Source: Eutreptiella sp. 'Long Island Sound 2002'
Lineage: Eukaryota; Euglenozoa; Euglenophyceae; Eutreptiales; Eutreptiaceae
DNA length: 64,000 nt
NCBI GenBank assembly: GCA_964036045.1
Contig: OZ038378.1
Location: 175,420,341-175,484,340 of the forward strand
Reading direction: 5' to 3'
The number at the start of each line of letters is the position of its first letter. The stretch's first letter is position 1. The position numbers and the translations under genes were made by a program. Positions 1 through 11,948 of the stretch are shown here, piece by piece. The notes beneath the pieces are model-generated. The model saw only the letters and a list, made by a program, of their open reading frames with translations. It had not been told where the DNA came from and made no database searches.

Positions 1-144
1 CGCCAAAACCGCCAACACAGCAAAAATGGCTGAAAAGTGCATAAACTGCCTTAGCGCTCGTCCCACTCCGCCCCATACAAACCCTATGGAGTCGGGACCC
101 GGAAACACTTTTTCGGCTCAAAATCGAAAAAAACCAAAAGATTC

Positions 145-1330
145 GTGATTTTCGACCCAAAAAAAAGGGGGGGTCATTTTTTCGACATTTTTGACCCCCC
201 CCCCCCCACCCCACACCCCCCCCCTAAAAAGTGGGTTTCAAGTGGGGGGGCTCTGGGGGGGTCCGGACCAAAAACTCATTGGGGGATGCGTTTGTTGGAC
301 AAAATAATGATTTTACAAGGGGTTAAACTAACAATTCAACCCCTTGGGGTAGGGTACGCGAATAGGCCCAAAATGGGGGGTATGTGGCGTTTTCCCCTAT
401 ATACGCCTGCCTGGCTTTGATCTAACAACCTCTGCGAGGTGATTTTGTCTCGCGGCCTTTATTATGTCTGCTGTTGTTGTATTTCATGTTGCAGGCATCA
501 TGGAGTTACCATGGGGGATCTCATTAAAAGTGTGATGTATTTCCGGTGGACGGATGGGGCAACTGGCAACGCCAAAGGCACCGCTACAATCAAGCATCCA
601 AGAATTAACAGCAACCATCTCGGATTTAACTGTAAGCAGCCAGGGATCAACAGCAAGCACCCAGGAATTAGTAGGAACCTACCAGGAAGTAAGAGGAAGC
701 ATCCACATTGCCCCGGCATTGAGAACCATAGGAGGAGGGGGATCGGCGCAGACTCATCCCCCCCCCCCCCCCACCCCCCTCCTCTGTTCTCATACATGCT
801 TGCGGAGGGCCCTCTGTGTCCAACACACCAGCCCCATCCCAGACCCCAACCCTTTGGATGGGGACCCCTTGTTCAGCCTCGGAGCGCACAGGGCTGAACT
901 GGGATTACCGTTGTTGCATAAAATAAGGGTTTTACAAGGCATTAAGCCCAGGCTTTAACCCCTTGGGCTATGGTACGTGAGTGGACCCAAAAAGGGAAAT
1001 GTGTGGTGTTTCCCGTTCATGCAGGCCCAGGTGGTTTTTGATGGAACAGCCCCTGCGAGGTGATTTTTTCCTGCCCAAAACTGTGAAGTTCCGTAAGAAT
1101 CACAAATGTGGACTCCAAAAAAGGAGGGTCAATTTTTTTTTGGACAGCGGCCCACCCCAAAAGTGACATTTTTGACCCCCCCCCCCCCCCACACACCTCC
1201 CCCCCCCTGCCCCTAAGGAGTGGGTTTTTGGGTGTCTGTGTGTGGGGGGGTGTCTAAGAGGTCCCGACCAAAAGTAATTGGGGGATGCTTTAATTAGACA
1301 AAAGAAGGATTGCACAATGGGTGAAAGGTT
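145..1330 (+). repeat. Permuted direct repeat, two diverged copies
   Basis: Two blocks recur in order. Block P has an A-rich stretch, GGGTCA, TTTTTGAC plus a C run, then GTGGGTTT and GGGGGATGC. Block Q has TTTTACAAGG, CCCCTTGGG, a GTGGTGTTTCCC-like stretch and CTGCGAGGTGATTTT. P-Q occupies about 145-445, then about 450 bp of other DNA follows, then Q-P and the start of another Q at about 900-1330. This reads as a tandem array with a period near 400 bp interrupted by an insertion. The copies are visibly diverged. A related inverted segment occurs near 24930-25000. Confidence 0.6.
593..697 (+). repeat. 21-bp tandem repeat, five units
   Basis: Five consecutive 21-base units, each shaped like CAYCCAGGAATTAACAGCAA with substitutions, fill 593-697. 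A 21-base period keeps all frames open. One frame reads a hydrophilic 7-residue repeat (HPGINSK-like). Another reads an IQELTAT / TQELVGT heptad that looks like a short coiled coil. In the second frame a GTAAGA donor follows YQE near 686, so this could be a small exon. A repeat with no coding role explains it equally well. Confidence 0.6.
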
Positions 1331-1624
1331 TGCGGTCAATTACCACTGGTCAACCGCCAACAGCGGCCGCAGCGCTTGGAGGGCAACAGACAGCAGTTGG
1401 AAAGAAATTAGGGTTGTATTCCAGGTGTTGAACAACCTCGAAAGAAAGGAAACGAGACCATGCTCTTACAGGCTGTCCTCGACGGGGGTGGTTCGGTTTG
1501 GTGTCAATCACTCCTGCTCCCTTGCCGACCGCTGTTGTTTTGCAACTGCCCAGTGCAATGCACACAGTGCTTGGTAGGCGACGGAACGACTGCTCTTTTC
1601 TCTTTTCAATTGCCCTGCGCTCAG

Positions 1625-2174
1625 GTGACCGAGGGAAAGATGGACCTATTGACAACGAACGAGATGAAGCAATTGCTTGATAAGAAGTGGCAGTGCTTCG
1701 GGAAGCCTTGCTACCTCCTGAGGCTGTTGACCCTGTCGTCGACCCTCATCCTCTGGGTCTTGTCCTGCACCGTATTCGATGGCTTGCCCGTGGCAAAGGC
1801 CGCCTGCGAGACCGCAATCCTACTGACGTCGCTGTGGCCGGTGTTGTGCGCTGTGCTGCGAGAGAAGCAGACCTCCAGCCGCTGCATCTCCGGGACCCCG
1901 GCCACGGAACGCATGTTTGAGCGGCTGTTTCCCGCGGTGTTCCTCGCCTTTCTGGTCTGCAGGTACCAGGGGCTGCAGCACCTGGAGTACGTGGCGGCGT
2001 CCGCCGCGGCCGTCATCGGGTGGGGGCGGGTCTTCCTTCTGCTGGTGGGGTCCCGGTCGGTCGGGCCCTTCATCATCATGATCCGGAGCATGATCCAGTT
2101 TGACGTGCTGCGCTTCCTGGCGGTCTACATGGCCATTCTCCTGGGCTACACCATGGCATTCTACCTCACCGTGG
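1625..2174 (+). CDS. TRP channel exon: pre-S1 helix to S5
   Basis: The acceptor CAG ends at 1624 in phase 0 and the donor GTGTGT begins at 2175. The exon carries five hydrophobic segments. The first ATG in frame (MDLLTTNEMKQLL) lies five codons in, but a start there would remove the whole cytosolic N-terminus. I treat the exon as internal. Confidence 0.75.
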
Positions 2175-3448
2175 GTGTGTGTCGCTCGCTGTGCCTGCCT
2201 CCCCCCGTCACTCTACCGGCCTCTCGCCTCAGCCGGGGGCCGGGAGAAGAGCGCACGCACCATCACCCTCAAGGGAGCGCACGGTGTGGGATGTATCCGG
2301 AGGCAGCGCGCAAGCGGCGCGATCCCGAGACCTCCTGGTCCGGCTTCCTGACCCTAACCCAGGGCTTCTTTAACAACTCAGCACCACCGGGGGTGGGGGG
2401 TGGGACCCACCCACCCCTCTGGACCCCCCTCCCCTAAGTGATTGGGCCCGATTTTTCTCCGGGCCTTCACAAATTCACAAATCTTCTTTGGCGCCTTTGG
2501 CGCCAGTCAGATTAGGCCAAAGATTTTCTTCGGCGCCTCTAAAACTCAGCACCGGGGGGCGGGGGGGTGGATCCACCCACCCACCCCAATAGACCCCCCA
2601 GGAGTCTTCTCCAGCCGGCAAGCGGCGGGTTGCTCTTTTCGGCCATGCCGGTAATGCATGGTGTCTTTATCCGACACTGATTGCTGATGTCTGACTGACA
2701 GCTACTGACTGTGATTGTCTGACTAATGTAGTCAGACATGATGTTCTGTTTTCTGTTTCAGACACAGTGTGTGTCTTGAGGCTTAACCAGGTTTGGCATA
2801 GAGAATAAAGATGCACTTATGCCTGACTGTGGAGTGCATTACCTCTGGTTTGCATTTGTCTGTTTTTTAATTAGGTCACCCCCCCCCCCCCCCCAAAAGG
2901 AGCCCTGCCCTGACCCTAACCTGGTCCGGCTTGCCCACACCACCCGCCTGGACCGCGGCAAGGGGCTCTGTTCCCGCCCCCGCAGCCCCCTTTTGGCCCA
3001 CGTCCAAACCGTCGTCGCAGATGTTCACATGGGGTTGGGCTGGTATTTCTTTGAAATGTGGAACCTCGTGAAGCTCTGCGTCCGCGGGGATTTCCCCTAC
3101 GAAGACTACATGTTCGGGGGCATCAAGGGCTTCACGGTCGCCGCGCTGCTGGTGTCGTACGTCCTCCTCGTGGTCATCCTGCTGCTGAATCTGCTGATCG
3201 CGATGATGGGCAACACGTACAGCAAGATCGAGGAGTCGGCGGAGAGGCGCTGGTATCGGGCCCGGGCCAACCTGATGCTCGTCTTTGAGGAGGAGAGGAG
3301 CCTGGAACAGATGCAGTGGGTCCGCTGCCGGTACGCCACGAAGATGGACGATGCACCCGCCATTACGGTCGATACCGAGTTCGGCCTCAGCACCGTGACC
3401 AGTGATACCGCGGAATGGAGGCAGACGCCGGCCCCGACGCCGGCGTGA
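1625..3448 (+). CDS. TRP-type cation channel, transmembrane and C-terminal part (5' incomplete)
   Basis: The two exons encode a polytopic membrane protein matching the channel domain of TRP family members, closest in style to TRPV. Exon 1 (1625-2174) starts after a pyrimidine-rich CAG acceptor and reads the pre-S1 helix (LLDKKWQCFGK), then S1 to S5, including the S4-S5 and S5 stretch FIIMIRSMIQFDVLRFLAVY. Exon 2 (3021-3448) carries the pore helix (WYFFEMWNLVKLC), S6 (VSYVLLVVILLLNLLIAMMG) and a TRP-box-like helix after it, and ends at TGA 3446-3448. The donor splits a codon after its first base and the acceptor supplies two, giving YLTVDVHMGLGW. The exons give 325 codons plus the stop. TRPV proteins carry ankyrin repeats before S1, and none is visible here. 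In-frame sequence upstream (1460-1624) does not look like a channel, so I start at 1625. It probably conducts cations in the plasma or a ciliary membrane; the stimulus cannot be told. Confidence 0.85.
2175..3020 (+). other. TRP intron with low-complexity repeat
   Basis: This is the 846-bp intron between the S5 and pore exons. It contains two adjacent related segments (about 2366-2450 and 2540-2610) with the words CTCAGCACC, GGGGG and CCACCCACCCA, linked by GGCGCC-rich DNA. The same repeat recurs at about 41805 and 42280-42480 inside SEC24. A 16-base C run lies at 2879-2894. Confidence 0.7.
2366..2610 (+). repeat. Dispersed repeat with CTCAGCACC-G run / GGCGCC core
   Basis: AACTCAGCACCACCGGGGG, then ATTGGGCC...TTTTCTCCGGGCCTTC, then TTTGGCGCC twice, then a second CTCAGCACC with a G run. 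The same order of words occurs at 42281-42480, and the opening words again at 41805-41835. The element also seems to carry its own internal duplication. Confidence 0.65.
3021..3448 (+). CDS. TRP channel exon: pore, S6, C-terminal tail
   Basis: The acceptor GCAG ends at 3020 and two bases complete the split codon. The exon reads the pore helix, a CVRGDF stretch where the selectivity filter should lie, S6 with LLNLLIAMMG (the hallmark of TRP S6), a charged helix rich in Arg and Glu, and a Pro/Thr-rich end. TGA is at 3446-3448. Confidence 0.85.
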
Positions 3449-5080
3449 GCGCCCATCCTCTGAGTCATTCTGTTCCACATCGCCCCTCTGACCTGAGGCT
3501 TTCATCTTCTCCCTCTTGGACTTGGATGAAGCTTTGCCTCGTCTTTGTCTGTGGCTGCACGAGAGAGACCAACTTTTTCGCATGCGACTGTGAAAATCAG
3601 ACTGGGGTCCTCACCCTCTTGACCCTCTTGCCGATGGGTCGGCTGTCGAAGAGGAAAACGAGGGGGGACATCCGAGAAAGTGCGCTGCCTCGGTGGTGTC
3701 GAGGCTGTGGGAAGAGTTGCGATGGCCACAGGACGGAAACTCAGGCACGAAAGACAGAGTTTGAGGCATGTGCCATGCAAGTTGCTGCTGTCCAGCGCCC
3801 CCTGTGGTTTTCTGTGTGATAGACATTCCAATGTCCCCTGAGGGTGACGCTCCCTCTTCGCACCACTCCCCTGTCAAGGTCCGCTCCGTGCGGTCCTTTC
3901 TTGGACAACATTGGCACGCGCAATGCAGGCGACGAAGTCGGAGGCTGGCGCGACCAAAAGCAGCAGTCTGACTGGGCCGCTGCCCACGGGCCTTGCGATG
4001 GTGTCTTCGCCACTGCACTTGCCCTTGGGCTTGGGTGCCGGCTTCGGCTTGGGCTTAGGCATCTTATGGACATCCCGACGTCGTGCGGGACGGCAAAGGC
4101 AGCGTCGGGTAACTGCTCAGGGCCGCACCACCGGACGAAGTGTGTCCAGAGCAGTGCGATTTGTCACCGGCTTCCACCGACCATCGAAGTCTATTGGCGC
4201 CCCTGACCTCCCTCTGCATCGCCAGCCATGCAAAATCGGACCGCAGAGGGCACGCAAGGGTCGGCCGTCAAGGGTCTGATTGGCCCTGCGAACCCTCGTC
4301 TGGGGGGGGGGGGGTGAAGCGGTTGCAATCAAACTCTGCGCACGGTTCGTAGCGAAAAGGCGGCCGCAGCTGCGCGTTGCCGGAGCAGTGGGCACCACGT
4401 CAAGGGACTCTGGTGCAGGCCGTCTCACAGGCAGAAGGGCTGGTGCTGACCAAGGGCGACTGCTCATCGGCGTGCGGCTGCTGGGGCTCGATTCTGCCCC
4501 CCTCCCCCCCTCTCACGGGCAGGGATGCATTGGAAGGGGGATTGCCATACTGAGACAGAGTCTCAGTGCCGCGACAGCAGCCGCTTCAAATTGGTGGCAA
4601 CTGCTTGGAGTATGAACGGACTGACGGGTAATTGTTCAAGGAAGCTGGAAGCAGGAGGAATTGATTTAGGGGCCGCGAGGAAATGACAGATACCTGTGTT
4701 GAGCCGTGTAACAATATGTGGGGCCTCTTGGCCGGCATCTCGGCATCATGTGCCCCCCGCCCCCCCCCCCCCGTCCGTTTGGTCTTTTGGGGATCGGAGA
4801 AATGAGACTGCAAGAGAACGAGCACCTAGTGCCATCTGAAACGCTGTCCCAAATCAAGCTGGCTGTCACACGCATGCTTCCGCGCACGCTGTGTGTGCAT
4901 GAGGAGGGAGTAAGCAGGAATAGATACAGGCAACGGACGTATGAACTGTCTTGGCCCCTGCACGGCTTGCCATTTCAATGGGGCACTCGGCGCAAACATG
5001 TGGTCATTGATTTTGGTGTGGCCGGCATGCAACGACGTTTCTGCGGTGCTCTTCATCATCTGGGCCTCAAATAAACATGC
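3449..5080. other. No supported gene; 3' flank of TRP channel
   Basis: I see no conserved protein. The open frame 4718-5074 (plus) ends in a TAA that overlaps AATAAA at about 5071, and a minus-strand frame from 4062 begins MPKPKPKPAPKPKGK. Neither is recognised. C/G runs occur at 4301-4313 and 4754-4770. The AATAAA could serve as a polyadenylation signal, but it lies 1.6 kb past the TRP stop. Confidence 0.4.
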
Positions 5081-5830
5081 AGCACCCTGAGCCTCCCACA
5101 AGCAGCTGCGAGGCCGCAAGCCCCACCGGTGAGGACCCCTTGGGAGGTAATATTGCCATCCTTGTACCTGCTTTTGCATGCGCTGAACACAGCACTGAAT
5201 GGCGCGTTGCACAGCAAAAAGGACCGGACGGTGCTTCTCCCGTTAGCCTCTGATATGGGGAGAGGTAGAGAATCTCAGCGTTCTTCTCTGGAGCGTAACT
5301 CATGTGCACAGTGTTGACTCAGCAAAGTGATGCGCCATGTGCCATGCAAGGTCGGGAATTGGTGGCATCATGCGATTCAGACAGCGTGCTGAATGTTATA
5401 TATACAGGGCCCAGAAAATTCATGCAGCTTATTGACGGATCGCTGGTTCTATGTTGTGTCACGCATAGACCCCTGAATGCACGGTCCCTGGGTGTATTTC
5501 AGGTCCTGCTGCAACTGGTGTGCCCTCCTTGGGGATACATGGTATTGACGTGTTCAAAACAGGTCCCACACACCTGTCATCATCACATGTCATTGAGTGC
5601 CTGCCAGTCCACCGTCTGTACTCCTGCATCCTGCCTCTGAGTCGTTCTAGTTCTGTTTGCCCAAACCATTGTCCCTACCCGCTAGTAGCCCAAAATCCAC
5701 GTTAAGCTAATGCCCCAGGTTATTATTCTCCCTGCATTCCCTCCTCCTGGCGGTATCAAGTGCTGATGACATTATTCTTGCAAGATATTGCTCCGAGGGT
5801 TAGGTTGCAGTCGCCAAAGTTGCTCGTCGT

Positions 5831-5914
5831 GGTGATAAAACCACCCGCAGCTCCTTTTTGGCCATTTTGCATCCCTTTGGGGGGGGGTATCCCACCATGG
5901 GTGGTTTTATCACC
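5831..5914. repeat. Perfect 16-bp inverted repeat (foldback)
   Basis: GGTGATAAAACCACCC at 5831-5846 is exactly complementary to GGGTGGTTTTATCACC at 5899-5914. The 52-base loop contains a G run. No protein is encoded between the arms. Confidence 0.85.
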
Positions 5915-7159
5915 CCGTTGGGGGTAGGCGGGACACCCCAAGAAGGGGTGGGTGGGTTATGGCCCATCTCCATATGAACAAGAAGCAGAGTAGCGCAGGA
6001 CAGGTTGCCGTATGTGCTGTAGAAGATCCTTGCAAGGTATGCAGGGTCCGCATGCCCAAACTCCTGAACAGTCCCAAAATGCCTTTTTCATGGATGCCCA
6101 TCATTTGTTGACTCGCGCTGGCTACAGTGCCCTGTGTTCATCACAGCGTGTTAGCTCTTTTGACGTCCGTCAGCCACAACGCCAACAATATTGCGCATGC
6201 CACTCTTGCTGGATAGCTATCATCGAGGAGCGTGGCTGTGCTGAGGCTAAATGTCTCGCGCTATGGTTTGGGCCTGTAGGGATGGCCACTATGCTAACCA
6301 GGTCAGTTTAACCTTCTGCGGCGCTGTTTGAGTAATTGTTTCAGATGCACTCGTGCAAATGAACGTGAAAAATGGCCACTGTCCTGGTGGCATGAATGGC
6401 ATTTTCTTCATTTAAGGCTTGGAACCGTTGTTTTGACAAATAACCAGTACCTGTTCAGTTTCATGGAATGTGACCAACAAACGGTTACATTTTGTGATAA
6501 AACACCAATAACCGATTTTATGCTTGTGCACAAAGCCAGCTATCAATAATCAGAATTGAAATTAGTGAGCAGTCATATGATTTTACACATCATTTGTGTA
6601 GATGGAAAATTGCTTTTCAAGTTATCAATAACTGGTAGGTTTTTAAGCCAGGAAAAGCAATAAAAAACTTCATGCCAACAACCAGTCTCAGAATTACAAA
6701 AAGGTTCCCAGTATTACGTATGTGTTGTGTAAACAAGCAGTTTTGCCTTTGGTTTGCTTTTGCGATTTGTGGTATGAGGTTGCTCGGCGCCGGTCGGCTT
6801 TAGGCGAACACTAATGGGACCCATGCGCTTTTTGTGTGTCCACGATCCTACTTGAAAATTCGATTTTGTGCATGTTGTTCATTGGACCGCATGAATATTT
6901 GAGGGGTTTTTTGTTTTGTTTTGTTTTTTTGCTTTAGATGTTGAGTTTCTCTGTGGCGCTTTGTTTGACAACAATTGTTGCTTTGTCACGTTACGTTTGT
7001 TTGTCTCATTGTTTTTGTTCTACAAAGTTTGCTAGGGTCAGTGTGTAATTATATTTGAGAAAAGTTTTCTTCAAAGTCAATGTTGCTCTCTGGATGCACT
7101 ATGGGAGGAGGTTTTGGTCCCATGCTTTTGGGCTCTGCCCTTTTGTATTTTGTGGCGTG

Positions 7160-7182
7160 ATAACAACAACAACAACAACAAC
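7160..7182 (+). repeat. (AAC)n microsatellite
   Basis: About seven AAC units follow GGCGTGAT. They give poly-Thr or poly-Asn in short open frames, which should be ignored. Confidence 0.85.
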
Positions 7183-10100
7183 ATCCGTAACCAGTCCGCG
7201 CTATGCACAGGGCTTGGGTACCACCCCAGGGATGACCCTTTGCATGAAACTACTTGACATTCATGGTTACCGTACCTACCGTACACCATGAAGTATTTGG
7301 GGTTGCGTTTACATTGAGTTTCAATTTTTTAAATGTTTGTGTGGGTTTCGCCGGGTGCGTATTGCAGGCCCGCCGAGGGGGGTAGGAGGCCCAGGATCTG
7401 TGGTGGGCCAGGTGCCGTAGGTGCCGTAGTTGGCCACTTCAGGGGATTAGTAGGGTTCAGCTCAGGGGTGCAGTGGGCTAGGGCTTTCATGCTGAGGTGA
7501 GAAATAAGGGGTATAGCCGGGTCTATCCCTGTGGTGTGCCGGGTACCGTGGAGGGCTAATTCAGGAGTTTTTTCACGTGGCGTGATTAGGCCCTATGAAG
7601 GCTTTGCTACTACCCACGCCCAGATGTGCCACACAACTATGCCATGTGGTTGTGTGGCTTCGTTGTGAATCAAGCCTGAGCAGGGTTTTGTTGCTCTTGG
7701 CAATGTGGTGTCGCGACGTCCCCTGATCGGGCCTTAGTCCATGGATTACAAACATAGAAACAAAATTTGATTTTTTGAAAAGCGGTGACAGGGCCTCTCA
7801 GCAGGGAGCTTTGGGAGCTGCCATGGCATCATGCAGTCAAGTGGGTGTCCTAGGATTTATCAAAATGGATGACCTCATCAAGGCATATGAAAAGTTATGG
7901 TTTCCCTTTGTCTATGCTTTTAGCAACACTTGATGTTTGCAACGTTCAACCTTGAAACATCACCATTGGGGATGTAAAGCCGTCAATTGTTAGTCGGGGG
8001 GCGACGGGCATGAAAACATGGTACTTTTTCAAAAATGAAAACTTCTTACCCTTTTTGGAAAAGGGTAAGAGATTTTAAAAAGATGTTCTCTGAAAGCTTG
8101 TAAAAGAAAATGCATCAAAACCAAAAAGGTTACGTGTTTACAACATACTTAACCTCTTGAAACCTATTACCTCCAAATGGTGCACCATGCCTACACACAA
8201 CGGCCCGACAGCAATTCTCCCTTCTTTCATTTCTTTGACAATCTCCTACTGCACCTGGTTCCCAATAAGCTGCCATGCTAATGCTGATAGAAACACTTTC
8301 CATGCACAATGCACACATTGTGCAACAATTTTCTTGCAGCTGGCATGTTAATGCTAAAAGAAAGCATTGTCAATGCACCATGCCCACGCCATGCAAAGAT
8401 TCTCCGCTACAAGGCATTGTAGTGTTGCCCTGCGCGTCTAGGCAATAGCAAATTGTTATACAAATACTTGGAATAACGGCAAATAGTGCTAAAAACAATT
8501 GTCTGATAGTGGTGCAACGGCGGAGCGCCTACAGCTCGCACGTCCTGGCCGCCTCAAGAGGTACAAACTTTGGTGGGCAGATTTTCTTCAAACTTCAACA
8601 ACCCTACTTTTTTTTTTTGCCGCAAACTTCAAAATTGTCAATTTTGAATCAAAATTAACCATCCTTAAGTTTGTTTCAAAGGTTGTTGCAAAGGTTGTTC
8701 GGGTACAACAATTAGTGATTTTACCTTAATCAAAATTGATAACAATAACTTTGACATTTGTGTATGCTTTGTCAACTGCATTGGTATCTTATTTGTGAAG
8801 TGCTCGGAAAGGGACGAACATCGGACTTCTGAACAAGGAATTTTAAAAGTTACCGCAGAACTTGTCACATTGGCCTTGTAGACCAGTCTTTTACACACTT
8901 TACACACCTCAATTTTGTACACTTTTTGCAGGCACTAGTTGTTGTACCACCTACTGTTGAGCATAAAGCAACTGTGAACGAAAGTTGGTTGTCGCCCCTC
9001 TTGGGCCATGAGCCCCATGGAGTACCCGTTGTTCCACCTACATTGAACTCAATTGGGTTTTTAATGACGTATCTTCCTCTACTTGGTTAGATTGAAAGCA
9101 CCATTGCCTGTATACCGCATTTTGGCCATCACCTAAATCAGGATTTTTTTGCACTTCCGTTTTAGTTTTACAATCCGGGCGACAAATTGTCGTCCATTCC
9201 CGAAGTATTGAAAGTGCCAATCACCTTTGGGAAATCTTCTACACGGGGCAAAACATTTGTTTTTCGGTTGTAAAAGTCTTTTCCTAAAAAAGAGCTTCCA
9301 TTTTTTTTGCCTCACCACCAAATTTTTACCTTGGTGCTTTTGTTCACAACATTGTCCTTGTTTCCTTTCTCAAATCCCAACCATGCAAATCCGCCATCAC
9401 TTCTTTGAACTCCGTGATGTAGCGTGGTTGCGGAGGGGGCATACGGTAGTAGGGAAGGAGGCTTCTTGCTGGTTTTGGCACCTGCAGACATCTTGTTGCC
9501 TTTTTTTGGTTGTTTGGTCATCCCCTTCAACCAAGCACGGTGTTTCTCTTTTGCAGCGTGCATAGGTAACAAGAATCAAAGAGAATGAAAAAGTATACGC
9601 CACACGATGCTTCTACATTCAAAAATATCCAAAAGATGCCTCAGTTGTGGTCTTCCTAAAATGGTATAAGAATAGGCGCAACCTCTTTTTTTTTTTGGCT
9701 GACTAGATGCCGCTACTCTATGCCCGCCATAAATCGCTGTTGGCCGCACATTTGCTACAACACAGGTAGACCAACTAGCGCTTTTACCTTACCAAAGAAG
9801 AACATTTGTATTAACAACATGCCGCAACATGTGTCTTGCTTGTCGGAAAGTCAAAGCAACATACAAAAGAAGTGAAGTTGAAATCCGATGTTTGGCTATG
9901 TATTGACTTTTGTGGTTTTCTACAACAACCACCCATTGTGGTACATTTGCTTGTTGAACAACATAGGTAGATGATTGAGCACCAATGACGAAAATGGAGC
10001 CTACGACAAAAATGAGGAGGAAGGCAATCAACAATTCAATAAGCCATGGTTCACACCACAATCCTATACCTCAAAGCCATTGTGATATTGCCTTGCTCAC

Positions 10101-11789
10101 CAAGCAGAAAAAAACATATATGGGCATGGCTATGTATTTGTTGGAACCTCAACCTATGGTTGCTTCGGGTGGGCCAACTCATCACTGTGCCATGCCACAA
10201 GGTTGCATCAAGGGAACCAAATAGTTGGCAGCCTTGATTCCACCACATTTGTGGATTTTGCAGTTTTAAGTAATGTGTTTGAAAACAGGGGGTGGTGGTG
10301 GGTGGGGCAACGATGACGTAGTATGTCACACCGATGCACCACACCAAAACATTGGTGCATTTTAAGCAAACAACACCATTTGCAAACAAACCGAATATGT
10401 CACTATGCAAAAAGGTGCGTAATGCAGGCTCAACACATTTTTTCGTCCATCAAGAAATTGGCCATAGGAAGCACATGCCCCCCCCCCCCCTTCTCCTTTA
10501 CCAAACAAACCTCGCAATTCTTTTTGAGCCTGCCCTCATTCACCCTCACCCCAGGTGTGCACCACAATAAATTGCACAAACACATACTACAACCAACACC
10601 GCACCATGCATGCATTGCTGACAAACTTGGCAACTTGCTGGTTGGGACTCAATCATGCATATGAAGGCGATTTGCAGAATTCAGGGTGGCCAATTTCAAA
10701 TCCCCATGAACACCCCCTCATGTCTTGGCACAATGCACAATGCACACTGGTGGGACAGAGTTCTGCACCAGGTATGGGACAACTGACAAGGTTGATCCGG
10801 CCAAACAAAGCACCTGGATTTAAGAAATTTTTCTTCGCAGCTGGACACAAGCAAAACCCGCATACCCACAACATCACAATGCTGAAATCCTTCTCATATT
10901 CATGGGCATAACAGCTGTTCACAACCACTCAAATGGGCACCAGGCTCTCAGACTGCAACACAGGCTCAGACGTGCCTGTGATAGGCATCCTGCGTAAAGC
11001 ATTGGTCACCCCAAATGCAATGCAAACGGAAATATCAAATACCCCTCCAACGGAAGGCCATACGTTTACAAAGCAAACCAGAACCAGGCAAACACCCCTG
11101 CTCACTGGGAATACACATTGGACCTACCAAGTGTTGGCACACTGCACATACGGTCCTTAAATGCTAGTGGCATTGCCTGGGCATGCAGAAACAGATGCAT
11201 CGATCGCACCGGGGAACTGGAACCGCTTCGTCGCTTATGCCAAAGCGCGCCATTGCTTGGGGGTATCCAACCAGCCTCGGAGACCAATGCTTCCAGGCAA
11301 CTAGATGCAGAACCCCCACGTAGATTGTGGTGCCCATCGCTGCACGGACTCCCCGGTCTTCCCTTCGTCTCAGTGGGTTAGTGGACAAGACACAATGTGC
11401 TACCTAGCGGACGAGCGCTGGAGGCTGATCCTGACAGCCTTCCCAGGAGGTTATTCGAGTTATGTGTTTAACCCCTTGTGACTGTCGCTTTTCGGTGATT
11501 CATGAGGGGTAAAAGAGTCGTCGCAAGTAAAAGAGTTTTCCGGTCAGGGGTTCTGAGGGGACCTCTCCCGAGACTCCCTTACAGTGCAGCTTATATTGAG
11601 ACATCCCTTCATGATGAAGGCAAGGCACTCTGCAACCTGCAGAGTGCAGTCACAGGGGGGGGGGGTCTGAAAGATGGGAATGATCTTGTCGAACACTTGA
11701 CATGCCCAGAAGATCGCTCGCCTGGTGACGTTCACCAGTCTAGATTATATTGCAACGACACTTCGCGCTCTCACACTCAAGTTGCACTG

Positions 11790-11948
11790 CTATGCTTCGG
11801 GTTCTGCTTCACCAGCTTCTGCAGCTGCAGCCGCAGCTGCAGCCTCTTCAGCTTCTTCTTCCGCCATCTCCTTCTTTTTCTCGACGGCCCTTGCTTTAAT
11901 TTTCTGTGCAAAACCCTTGCTCTCAACAGCCAGCTCTTCGAGTTTGTC
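11790..11948 (-). CDS. CDC37: CDC37 exon 4 (acidic C-terminal tail)
   Basis: Follows ACTCTTCAG and reads DKLEELAVESKGFAQKIKAR, then a Glu/Ala-rich run ending at TAG (11792-11790). The eight consecutive alanines come from GCAGCTGC repeats. Confidence 0.75.
   Translation of the reverse strand, partial: DKLEELAVESKGFAQKIKARAVEKKKEMAEEEAEEAAAAAAAAEAGEAEPEA

Larger units (their letters stand above)
1..1624. other. Left-edge non-coding region, repeat-rich
   Basis: No recognisable gene. It contains a permuted direct repeat (about 145-445 and 895-1330), long C runs near 185-200, 760-772 and 1167-1188, a 21-bp tandem array at 593-697, and CAACCGCC-type motifs near 1350-1400. The exons for the N-terminal half of the TRP channel would be expected upstream of 1625, but nothing here resembles ankyrin repeats or another TRP N-terminus. 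They may lie beyond the left edge or be too short to see. The open frame 439-897 and the one at 554-958 cover the 21-bp array and are probably repeat-driven. Confidence 0.6.
5081..11789. other. Gene-poor, more A+T-rich region
   Basis: From about 5.7 kb the sequence becomes visibly richer in A and T, with runs of T or A near 6905, 8600 and 9690, and C/G runs become rare. No open frame here matches a family I know. A minus-strand frame at 10061-9789 starts with a strongly hydrophobic stretch (LIELLIAFLLIFVVGSIFVI) that could be a membrane segment. It has no other support. An (AAC)n run sits at 7160-7182 and a foldback at 5831-5914. Confidence 0.5.
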
